From Sequoia sempervirens (taxonomy: Eukaryota > Streptophyta > Pinopsida > Cupressales > Cupressaceae): a DNA stretch of 64,000 bases. The stretch spans positions 695,934,197-695,998,196 of the forward strand of contig VDFB02270651.1 of assembly GCA_007258455.2 (NCBI GenBank). The letters run 5' to 3'. Of the stretch, positions 1-10,500 are shown piece after piece (position 1 is the first letter of the stretch; the number at the start of each line of letters is the position of its first letter). The notes beneath the pieces were generated by a model. It was not told where the DNA came from and did no database searches. It worked only from the letters and a program-made list of their open reading frames with translations. Made by a program: the position numbers and the translations under genes.

Positions 1-145
1 GTGCATCAGTAATATCAACTATTTTGAGCATGAGATAACTACAACACATTCCATAGTGTAAAATAGTCATTGATTTGTAATTTGATAATTTTTAGTAACT
101 ATCAAATCCTTACATAGAACATATCCACCTACAATGCCCATTTAA
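1..145. repeat. Copy 1 of a diverged direct repeat
   Basis: The first 145 bases recur in diverged form at 3503-3830. Both copies contain the block around ATCAACTATTTT and the block ending AGAACATATCCACCT. The second copy carries about 190 extra bases between the two blocks. No reading frame is evident. This may be the edge of a larger repeat that continues left of the window. Confidence 0.75.
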
Positions 146-2159
146 GATGTTTTGAATGCTTTTTGATACCAAAAGCAGAAGAATAGTTGCTTTATTTTGA
201 TCAAACCATGACAGTAGATTTCATGGCTGCCATTAAAGCTTACTCGTGCATTACACAAATGGATCTAATTGCATTTGATGCAGATTCAAATATTAGCCAT
301 CAATCCTTCAACTTGGTCAGATCATCAAACCATTGCCTTCAAAGCAAACCAACATAGTTTCCATTGTGGCAATAAGGGGCCCACCATACTACTCGTTTCC
401 AAGGAGATCCATGCGGTGTCTGCCCGTGATATCACAATCAATAAAGAACTCACAAATTTTGATCACGCAATGGTGGGAAACCATGGATCTCAACCATCAA
501 CAATCATGTTCGTTCAACACAATCCCCAACCTTGTTATTAACCATCGAGGATCTTTCTATCGATATTATAACATCTCTGTTGATTTAAAACATGTGTATC
601 TTATAACTACTTTAGTAACCCATGACATAATGTATTAAAGACACATCAAAGTATTTATCATTCCTTTGGCTTCACTAGATGTGGCATGTGGTACTCATTT
701 TTTATATTGTGAACAACAAAGACAGTGTGGTGGGGTCATCGTGGGATGGTGGGGAATGACTGAGATCACACAATGATTGATCTACGACCATGTGAACTTG
801 TCCCTCTACAAAATAAAAACATTTATTAGGGGAGAGGTCCCAGTAGTTGTGTGGGGTCCAATAGTCACACACTCAATCGTGATGATAATACCTAGTCTTA
901 CCACATATTTATACTATATATTGTAAATAAACAATCCAAATGTAAATAAAGAAAAAGCCAAATGTTGATAAAAAATGGACCCATACTTGAACACATGAGA
1001 ACCTCTAAATGTTATATGAAAAAAACATAAATACATTCATGAAGAAATGAAATAAGTATTTTTTTGTGTTAAATAAAATATCATAACTCTCCACTATAAG
1101 TATATTATTTAAAAAATAAAATGCTCATTTAATAAAATAAGACACTCATTTAAACAAGTATTGTTATCATAGTGAAAAAATATTTTTCTTATGTGTACAA
1201 CAATTGGGGTAGCAATGTACAAGCATTGGATAATGTTATATTAATAGTTTGTCCTATCACAAATATAAAAAGGCGAGCACAATAAATAACATGTATTTTC
1301 CCACTAAATGTGAAGAATTTTCAAAAAGTTTTAGTGTTCAACTATTGGTCCATTTTTTTTCAATATAAGTTGTATTTTAAATAATTATGTGTTGTTTTTA
1401 TAACAACAAATAGATTTTTTGTGTTCAACTATTAGTCCATATGTGTTGAATATAAAAGGTAGAGATATCAAAGATTTATGGTTATCAATAAGTATTTTGT
1501 CCACTTAGGTTGTATATTAATTTTAATTTAAATAAAAATATGATATTCTACAAGCAACAAATGATGTTTTTTTGTTCAACTATTGGGGGTTCCATGATTA
1601 AGTTTTGGTCGAACCTTTAAAAAGTTAAATTTTAGACACTTCTCAAAAGATTTCCAATGTGGCGAGTTGCATGATGAGTCGCATGTCCAAACCTTAGTTA
1701 TAGATAAATATTAGACCAGTCTACATTTCAAAAAAAAAATGAAGGTTATATGATATTCTAGTCAATTGCTACATGCTGAGAAAGTTAGCCTGCATGACTA
1801 CTAGGCCCTCTCCCCTAAAGGAATAAGGGGACATCACTAGGCCGATGATAAACAATGACATAAGTTGTTTTAACAAGGGAACACAGGAAAAATAAAGTCA
1901 GGCGAAGGAAATAAAATGATAAAACAAAAGGGGGCCTAGCCTAGACAAAGCAATGGGGCTTAAGTCATTTTAAAACCTTTCCAAAAAGTAACAGCCAAAT
2001 AGATCGCATCCAAGGTTTAAGATGAACAGTAGGGTTTTACATGAAGATGAAGGTAAAACTCCAACCTTAGGATTTTCTAAAACACCATAGATGACAAGAG
2101 ACACAAGGCAGGATAAAATAGAACATAGAGAACAAAAATTTGAAGTTCCATCACTACCC
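146..2159. other. AT-rich intergenic DNA, no gene seen
   Basis: This stretch is AT-rich with short open frames only (at most about 100 codons near 270-640) and no recognisable domain. Homopolymer A and T runs are common. No transposon terminus with a matching partner was found. Confidence 0.5.
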
Positions 2160-2218
2160 ATAACCCTAAACCCTAAACCATTAACCCTTAACCCTTAAAC
2201 CCCAAACTCTTAAACCCT
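2159..2218. repeat. Short degenerate telomere-like array
   Basis: Two perfect CCCTAAA units, the plant telomere repeat read on the C-rich strand, are followed by several degenerate forms such as ATTAACCCTTAACCC and CTTAAACCC. Similar degenerate blocks return at 2967-3028 and near 3160-3180, interleaved with CT-rich DNA. It is an interstitial array, not a chromosome end, because unique sequence lies on both sides. Confidence 0.7.
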
Positions 2219-2758
2219 CTACCCTCTCTCTCTCTCAAGTCTCTCCCTCCTACCCCCTCTCCCTCTCTCAAATCTCTCTCTCTCTCTCACTCCCTCTATC
2301 TCTCTCTCCATTCCATGGCTCCATTCCACCATGTTTGGCCACCTTGTCCTCCCTCTTTCCATCTTCACCCCTCCACCCCCTCCCTCTCTCCCTCTCCAGT
2401 CCAGTCTTCCATCCCTCCCCTTCTTCCTTCCACCCTTCCAACCCCTCTACTCTCTATCCTCCTCCTCCCTCCTTTGGATCCTCTATCTCTCCCTCTGCCT
2501 GCCGGCCTGCATTGACCCATGGAGCCAAGACTGTTTGTTGTTCCTCTGCCCTCTGCCACTCTCCGTCTCCCTCCACCCCCCTCTTCCTCCGGTCTCTCTC
2601 TCTCCTTCCTTCAAGCCACCCTCTCCCCCCTCTTCCTCTCCCTCTGTGTCCACCATAAACCATCCCTCTTTCCCTTTCCTCCACTCTCTCTCTCCTCATC
2701 CCTCCCTCCGTCCTCCTTCCTCCCCTCTTCCCCCTCTCCATACCTCCTCTCTTTCTCT

Positions 2759-2789
<31 letters not shown>

Positions 2790-3240
2790 TCCTCCTCTCT
2801 CTCTCTCCTAGGGTCTCACCCTCCTCTCTCCGTCCTTCCTCTCTCCCTCTATCTCTCCCCCTCCTTCCCTTCTTCCCTTCCCTCTACCCTTCCTCTCTCC
2901 ACTCCCTCCATCTCTCTCTCCCCTATCCCTCTCTTCCTCTCTCTCCACCTCCCTCTATCTCTTTATCCTAAAACCTAAACCATTAATCCTTAAAATCCCA
3001 AGCCCCTAAAACCCTCTATGCTTAACCCTCTACCCTCTATTATCTCTCTCCCATTGCCTTCCTCCTCCCTCTCTCTCTCAGGTCACCCTCCTACCCCCTC
3101 TCCCTCTCTCAAGTCTCTCTCTCTCTCTCTCTCACTCAATCTTATCTCTCTCCCCTCTACCCTTAAACCTCTACCCTCTATCTCTCTCCCGCTCCCACCC
3201 TCTCTCTCTCACTGAATCCCTCTATCTCTCTCCCCTCTAC
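2217..3240. repeat. Polypyrimidine (CT-rich) tract, about 1 kb
   Basis: About 1 kb is almost pure C and T on this strand, with (CT)n runs near 2220-2310, 2758-2815 and 3115-3135. It is broken by telomere-like blocks. The long open frames across it (for example 215 codons from 2331) are Ser/Pro/Leu-only products of composition, with no domain, and are not called as genes. Confidence 0.85.
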
Positions 3241-3502
3241 CTATCGGTTGTTTTTACTGTAACCAGGTCGGTCTTCTAATTTACCTATGGTATTTCCAAT
3301 CCAATCAAGGGCAGCTCGAAGGACCTAGACTAACTGATAATGATTTTAAAGACCTCCTACACTTTGGGCTCTATAAGACCTGGGAGGGTGATCTCTTAAT
3401 GTGTTTACAACCTCTACACCATTATCATAAACAACATTAACAAGAACAAATAATCTCATTTAATAGCTCAACACAATAGCATAATACTAAATAGAATTGG
3501 TT

Positions 3503-3830
3503 GTTCATCTGTAATATCAACTATTTTAAGCATGAGATAACTACAACACATTCCATAGTGTAAAATAGTCATTGATTTGCAATTTTTAGAAAGTGTTAGG
3601 TAAAGACAAACAAAATATTGAACCATACAAATTAGTACAACTTACATCAGTGCCATATATCCATTGAGGGAGTCAAATTCATAAACATCTAAGGGTTTAT
3701 GATAGATTTTACACATAACATATAAGATCCTTGAGAAAATTGCTTTACAATTTCATCAACATGTATTCTAACCCAATACTATTTACCAAATCCTTAGACA
3801 GAACATATCCACCTGCAATCCCATTCAAGC
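3503..3830. repeat. Copy 2 of the diverged direct repeat
   Basis: This matches 1-145 in two blocks (3503-3586 and 3785-3826) separated by about 190 bp that the first copy lacks. Either the first copy was deleted or this one received an insertion. No terminal repeats mark the extra piece clearly. Confidence 0.7.
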
Positions 3831-4970
3831 ATTTTAATTAATTCCTTGAATTAAAGCCAAAACAAAAATCATGCACACCACAAGAGTGAGATGAACGAGA
3901 CAACCCTTGATTATCTTATTCAAAATTCAAATATGCATGTACAATGGAGAGACATGATTTTGAATTAATCATTTCAATTCAAATGCTAGTACTGTCATAA
4001 AACATCAAATCCCCATGAATTCGAAACCTACTACAAAATGACTCGAAACCTAAATTGCATTTTTCTTAAAACCATCAAGCTTTACAATTTTCTCTGCAAC
4101 TCTACCTAGACTCGACCAAAAAATATCTAACTTGGTAACCCATACTTCTGGCCTTGAAATAATTCCTATAGAAAATGAAGGATCAAACAAGCATCAGCCT
4201 AGAAAGTACCTCTCATTTGACATGCTTTTCTTCACAAAACTCTTGAGGATAACAGCTATACCTTCTTTATTTATCATCATATGCCCTATTCACACATCCT
4301 ACAATTACAATAGTATCCATGGGGACTCTTACACAAGCTACAATGATCACAAAAAGTGTAAGAGCTCTTTTATATCATGTTTGGACTACAAAACCCTCAA
4401 AAATAGGGTAACCGGGCTGTATGCAAAGAAATGAAGCTTTCTAACTCAAATCAATGCCTTAAGCCCTCAAATCAGATTCAAATCAAAGATAACACATATC
4501 TTCACAACTTGGAATTGATTTCACATCAAAATATTGCTGCATGTGACCGTAAAGTGCTGCATAACAAGAAAGATGCAGAAATTTTGAAGAAAAACACAGA
4601 TTTTTGAATGTCAAGAGCTTGTATTGTAAATCCTCAACCATCAACAACCATTACAATGATCACTTTATGCCTTTTAAAGGCCTTTACACATCAAACACTA
4701 AAAAACCACCTCTACAACTAACTTTTTAATCTTTTATGATCACATGAAACATAAAACACACTAATTTCAAGGTTGTTAACATCACTATTGCAATGTTTTA
4801 ATTTTTTGACCTTTCAAACATTAAAAAGTAAATCATTAAATTAATTATGTAATGGCATAAAAATTAAAAAAATCATGAATTAATTATGTAACCACATAAT
4901 TCAAATATAATTCTATCAACAAATTAATATCAAATAGATAATATAATTGCATAACTCATTCATTTCAATG
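3831..4970. other. Non-coding AT-rich DNA beside the CACTA remnant
   Basis: An open frame of 100 codons at 4132-4434 has no recognisable domain. The left terminus of the CACTA element should lie in this stretch. CACTA pentamers occur here, but none could be paired with an opposite terminus, so no boundary is called. Confidence 0.4.
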
Positions 4971-5248
4971 TCATTGATCTTCTTCATCTAACTCTTTGTC
5001 TGTATCATCTGATCTAGATTCGACATTGTAAGGACTGGTCATATCATCATCATCATCGATATCAATTTTTATAGTGTCATCATCCACATGGATATCATCT
5101 TCATGAACATTAACTCCTACATCATCATGCTCTAGTTCCTCCTCTTTGACATCTTGGTCAAGGACATCATCAACTAACTATTGATCCTGATCATCATCTA
5201 CATCATCTTCTAGTTCTTCGGTATCTTCTTCTTCCAACACATTATACT

Positions 5249-5641
5249 TTACCGGCCTTCCTCTTGGATCATTTCTAACAAAAAATGACCAAACCAGTTT
5301 ACCTCAAACCTCTGAGTAAAATACCTGCTCACATTGGCTTGAAGAACATAGGGCTCATTTCCAACTCGCTCAATCAACCTTTTGTTAACCATGGTAAATC
5401 CATTATCATGTTCAATAACAGTTTTCTCAGGATCATTTTCATTCAATTGTAGCCTATACCATAGGATGATGAACATAATTAATTTGAAGGACTTAAAGTC
5501 ACACTCAATTATATCATCCAAAATCCCATAGTATCGATTTTCTAAGACTTCTAGATTTATGTCGCTTCTAGATGAAACATTAGTCACCTGAAAGATTGTA
5601 GTTATACTAGAATCACAAGTTTTCTGCATGTCATCCAACAT
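5249..5641 (-). pseudogene. DUF4216-like C-terminal domain of the CACTA transposase
   Basis: A 130-codon open stretch is the best preserved piece of the transposase. It contains YYGILDDIIECDFKSFKL, then NEPYVLQANVSRYFTQ and a conserved aromatic Asn-Trp (VNWFGH) near the end, the usual pattern of this domain. The frame then runs into the acidic tail at about 4971-5250, which has one in-frame stop near 5178. Confidence 0.8.
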
Positions 5642-6149
5642 TTTGATTCAAAATTTATGACCATTGCACCACATAGCCTTGTGGTGTTTCACTTGCAATA
5701 TGTCAAACATGTAAAATTTATTACAATATCATCAATTGATAAACATATTTATTCTTGGCCAAATGTATGCAAAGAAAATAATCTCAACATATATATACAT
5801 CAATATAATTAAAAATAATTAAATAATATGGGTGATTAATATATTTATACGTACTTGTTTATCTCTTAAACCATATGCTAAATCAATTCCCTTTGTGTAA
5901 CATTGGAATCTCCATTACGATGAGCTTCTTTAAGAAATGAAGCCACACCTTCCCATGTTAATGTGGGACCAGATTTTTGACATAATTCAATGCATACCGT
6001 AATCCAATAAAGATTTTTTGCGACGTAAAAATGTAGTGCATCCCACTCTTAACCAACTATATAAAAAAAAATTGAAATTCACAAAAGACATATAATTAGT
6101 TAAATACCACAGTATATGACCTTAATTTATAATTGATGTATATTGAAGA

Positions 6150-6656
6150 TTAAAAATTGAATAAGTACAATATACATAAAAACCATAAGTAAAATGCATT
6201 CCAATTAGTCTCCATGACCATCTTATAATTACCTCTCACTTTCCTCAATCTACTTTTCCCCATTAGGTACTCTCCTTCGAATTTGTTAATGGAGTTGGGA
6301 TCCCAAATGCGATCTACATGGATCTTTGCTACAAACTTAGGAAGATATTCAATAATGTACACCATGGTCTAGCATACCATATATGCCTCCACCATAGAAA
6401 CCTCATGATGTGCTCTTTGTCTAACCAAAGCTTTCAAAAATTTCAAGTTCCTCTCAACCATCCACATTGACCTTGTGTGTATAGGTCCACACAATTCAAT
6501 CTCCTCAACTTGGTGTATGAGGTAGTGCTCTTGTGCATTAAAAAATGTCGAAGGTAGACACTTTTGCATTTCACACATTAGACGAGGAATTTTTCTCTTC
6601 CAATAATTTATATCTTCTTTATGGATTTCTTTAGATGACAACCATCTACAAGTCAT
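6150..6656 (-). pseudogene. DUF4218-like domain of the CACTA transposase
   Basis: Two adjoining open frames (6369-6656 and 6150-6365) carry the pattern expected between the Transposase_21 domain and DUF4216: LPSTFFNAQEHYLIHQVEEI, a GPIHTRSMWMVER block, a KALVRQRAHHEVSMVEAY block, then EYLPKFV. They are separated by a stop. Residues and order support the assignment to the same dead element. Confidence 0.8.
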
Positions 6657-7795
6657 TCAAGGCACAAATATATTAACAATATTTAACAAAAATATACAGT
6701 ATATTACATAACAAGTAAAACAAATGGAAATTATAAGATGTATACAACAAATTGAACAAATATCACTACTTACCTCATGTATTTTCCAAGATTATATATA
6801 ACTTGCTTGACATTGTTGTCAAAGTTTTTTGGGAGAGATAGAGGTAGAACGTACTGCAACAATTATAAAATGATCTTTTCATTATTTTTCCAAAAGTAGT
6901 AAACATAATACACTAAAAAGTGCATGCATTATACAAGTGTATATAATATACCAAAGTAATTACCTTAATGAAGGTATACCAATCATGCATTTTCATCCCT
7001 TACCCAAATTCACCTTTCTTTGTTATTATATTGTTTATGTTTGCAGCAAATCTTGTGGGAAATCAAACTTTTTGTATGACTTATTTTATAGCATTGCTTT
7101 TCTGCTCTGTTAATAACCAAGGAAGGGCACTTATATTAATTTGTTTTCCATCACTATTTAATTGAATGACATTTTTCATTGCATGATTGGCTTCCTGAAT
7201 GTCACTACAAATTTTTTTTGTCATGCCTTCCATCCAATACTTTTCATAACGTTTCTATTATAGTCTTTTCGATATGCATTATATCAAAAAAATGCACAAT
7301 TTGTAGTTGCTCATAGTAGGGCAACCTACTAAATTGTCTGGGATAACTTTTCAGTCTATGTGGAAGCTGACCATTAATGCCTTGATGACCTTCATGAAGC
7401 ATATAAGTTAAACAAATTAACAACAATTATTTTCAATTACAACATGAGTAAACACGACACAATATAAAAATATAAATTCAAAAAATATCATATATGATAG
7501 ATAAACAATTTGATCCGATGTATAACCTTGACGATTAATTCTATTATATTCCAGCTTCCATAGGTGAGGTGTCATTCTTCGTGGTTTTGATGTAGTCTCT
7601 TCTTTCCCATTGAAAATATGTTTTTTTGGTAGTTCGATACTTGTGATTTCTATGGAGGAAGTGCCTATACTTATCAAACAGGTCTGCTTTCCTAAACTTG
7701 TTGAATGATGAGATTTCATCTTTGAACCACAAATTGGACATGCAAATTTTCCCTTTGTTTGAAGACCTCCAAGATCATATATAATTGGATTAAAT

Positions 7796-7968
7796 CACTT
7801 ATACATTTTGAACCATTTTTCGACGATAGCCCATCATAATTTTGATAGCTATTTGTTGCTATTTTTGCATCGAAATTTTGACGACATTTCAAACGTCAAA
7901 ATTCTGACCCAACATCCATCGAAATTCCAATAGGTTGTCGTCAAAAAATGGTTCAAATTGTATTAGTG
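7796..7968. mobile_element. CACTA-type MITE, 173 bp, with 3 bp target duplication
   Basis: The left end reads CACTTATACATTTTGAACC. The reverse complement of the right end reads CACTAATACAATTTGAACC, and the match continues for about 35 bp with few mismatches. AAT flanks both sides (7793-7795 and 7969-7971), the 3 bp duplication typical of CACTA elements. The inside has TCGAAATTTTGACGA-type subterminal motifs and no coding capacity. It sits inside the decayed CACTA transposase, between the FACPICG block and the VYIEPLIDEL block. Confidence 0.85.
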
Positions 7969-9810
7969 AATATTTCAATTTTTATAATTATTTATAATGA
8001 ATAGATTATTTTAAAAACATGCATGATATCTACTTCATAAAATTAAATATTGTTAAAGTTTAGTTGAACATTATAACATACCACAAAAATGTGTTAGCCC
8101 TGAGGCATCATGAATTGTCCATACAAGCATTGCATGGAATTGAAATTGTCTTTGTCCTATTGGTCTAGAGACGTCATACATAGTGATGCCATTCCATAAC
8201 TTTAGTAACTCGTCGATAAGAGGCTCGATATATACATTCATATCTTTAACTTGGTACTTACCTAGTTGAATGAACATAAACATTACATAATTATTATAAC
8301 CATTTTACTGCAATATATATAAATTAATGTACATGACTATTGAAAGAAAAAAAAATTCATTATGCAACAAATAAGACAAATGAGATGATACTAGGTTAAA
8401 GAAAATTGATGTAAACAAATACATGGGACAATCATTGAAAACATTGTGTGCTCCCTCTTTATTGACATCCATGGAGGAATGTTATTGTTGATCACAAAAA
8501 TAGGCCACACCGAGTAAATAGATCTCAGCTCTCCAAATGGATTGACACCGTTCGCTCCCAATGAAAGCCTAAGATTACGAGGTTCTTCTTTAAAGTGTGG
8601 TCATTTTCCCTCCATTTCCCTAAATGTAGAACCATCTACATGCATTCAAAGAATGTCATCTCCACTTCTATTTTTGCATGGTAATCCATAAATTGTGCTA
8701 AGCTTTCACACCTAAATAATCATTGCATACATGGAATAATGAGAATATAGTGAAGAACCTTGTGAGACACCTTTTTTGTTAGTTGATCTATTTGATATCT
8801 ACTGATATGACATTCTCAGAATTATGTTACAAATTCTTGTTGTTTATGATATATAATATGATCATTGGGACATGCATCTATTGATTGATACTCCATTCTG
8901 ATATCTTTCCTAATTCCAAATAAATCTGGGTATGAGCGAGGTAAAATATTTGATGGTGGTAACCAAAACTCACCAATCAATCTACAACAAAAAATAATTT
9001 GTTAATATAAAGAATATTAATGGTACATATTTTGAACATCCTTTATTTACTAATGATGAACTAACAACAATTAAAATAGATGAAAAAGGATGACATATAT
9101 GACATACCTTAACATCCGTGAGATTGCTATGTTTGATAAACCATTCATAACCTTCAAGTTCAACAACAACAATACAATAGAGAGAAGAGTTGTTTGGGAG
9201 CCTTCCTAAAGGGGCTCATATTCCTTCTCAAGTACAGGTAAATCATGAATATCATCAAAGTCATCTCAATTATCATAATCAACTCTACCACTAAATGTGT
9301 CATGGATCAATGTATTTGTACCATTATCTTCAACTGTGTTTTCTAGCACATGATCATCTTCTTCCATAGGATCATTAACTTCATCTTTGATATTCACAGC
9401 TCCATGTTCATCTGCTTGCAAAACCACATTCTTCAGGCCATTATAATCCATATCATCTACCCTAGGGCACCCCACCTTTATAATAATGATATACACAAAT
9501 AAACCATGATCATGATCAAGTGATTATATATATATATATATAATTTTAAAACGATATAAAAATTTACAAATTCAATCAATATAAACACATATAATGAAAA
9601 ACTTATTAATGGACGATAATCATGCCCCCCTTCAATGTGACCATGCTTCCTACAATATTTCTCAATTGTTGTGATTAAAATCTGTGTCGTATTTAAGCCC
9701 TTGCAATTATTGCAAGGACAATAGCATTTCCCATCACCCTTTCTTTTCAATCTAGCCCATAATCTATCAAGTGTCTCTTCATTTTGTTCTAGACTAATAT
9801 TATTTAACAT

Positions 9811-10287
9811 GATTTTTCTTTACCAAGCTTGACTATTTAGATCTTCAAAAAATATCAAACTCATGCTCTAATAATTTTTATTCATAGACATGTAACAAAA
9901 TCTAATAATTCATATATTTTACACCAAAAAAAATTGGCATGCAACCACCCCTGCAAAAGAGAAGATAGTCTGAAGTTAATGACCCCAAAAAACACTTTAA
10001 AATGCTAATTCCAAAACTTATTAAATTTTGATTTTACTATGATTTCCAACCATTAGACTCCTAAAATCAAAATATTGAACTTTATCGAAAACTTCCTACA
10101 ACAATGGAGGTAGCAAGCTAGTAAGAGCAAGTGACCCATTCCTAAGGAGAAACAAGTCGGAATCATCATTGCTAATGTTAATACGGATTTATCCTTTTTT
10201 TTAAAGATGCAATGTGTCACTTCTTATGATGAGCTTATCCCTAGGGCCCTCAACATTGAGATAGCCCTAATCGCACAAGGAAGCACA
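9811..10287. other. Region upstream of the CACTA transposase, no boundary found
   Basis: The right end of the CACTA element should lie here, since the transposase starts near 9810 on the minus strand. No TAGTG terminus matching a left end was identified. No open frame of interest was seen. Confidence 0.35.
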
Positions 10288-10500
10288 CACTAGTAGAGTT
10301 TGGCAAATAAATGACTAGGTGACTAAAAATTTTAGTCACAACAACTAAAAATGACTAAATTCTACTCATTTTTCACAACCCAGCTATAAATAAGTAAATA
10401 AATTACTAGTTTAGTCATTGATTAAAAATTATTTAGTCACACAAATAAAAATGACTAAATAGTTAGTCATTTATTTAGTCACAATCCATTTGAATAAATC
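10288..10500. mobile_element. CACTA-like terminus with AGTCA subterminal repeats
   Basis: The sequence starting CACTAGTAGAGTTTGGC resembles known CACTA terminal inverted repeats. It is followed by at least eight copies of TAGTCA or TGACTA in both orientations, including GTGACTAAAA opposite TTTTAGTCAC, as in subterminal repeats of such elements. A weakly similar inverted end, ACAAAACTACTAGTC, appears near 13222-13236 but is too diverged to close the element with confidence. Confidence 0.5.

Larger units (their letters stand above)
4971..9810 (-). pseudogene. Decayed CACTA (En/Spm) TNP2-like transposase
   Basis: The fragments, in order on the minus strand, match a plant CACTA transposase. A transposase-associated zinc domain (9600-9810) shows CYCPCNNCKG. 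The Transposase_21 region (8070-8990) shows CPNDHIIYH, GANGVNPFGE and IPPWMSIKREHTMF, then FACPICGSKM near 7725. LPYYEQLQIVHFFDIMHIEK lies at 7264-7326. A DUF4218-like part (6369-6656) shows HYLIHQVEEIELCGPIHTR, and a DUF4216-like part (5249-5641) shows YYGILDDIIECD. An Asp/Glu-rich tail ends at a stop at 4971. In-frame stops, for example inside the zinc-binding part near 8825, and frame changes show that it is dead or needs many introns. It would have catalysed cut-and-paste movement of CACTA elements. A stop-poor stretch at 5890-6050 is not explained by the known domains. Confidence 0.85.

Noticed and set aside
2331..2978. Long open frames (up to 215 codons) in the CT-rich tract
   Set aside because: The products are almost only Ser, Pro and Leu (or Arg/Glu/Gly on the other strand), as expected from polypyrimidine composition. 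There are no domains.
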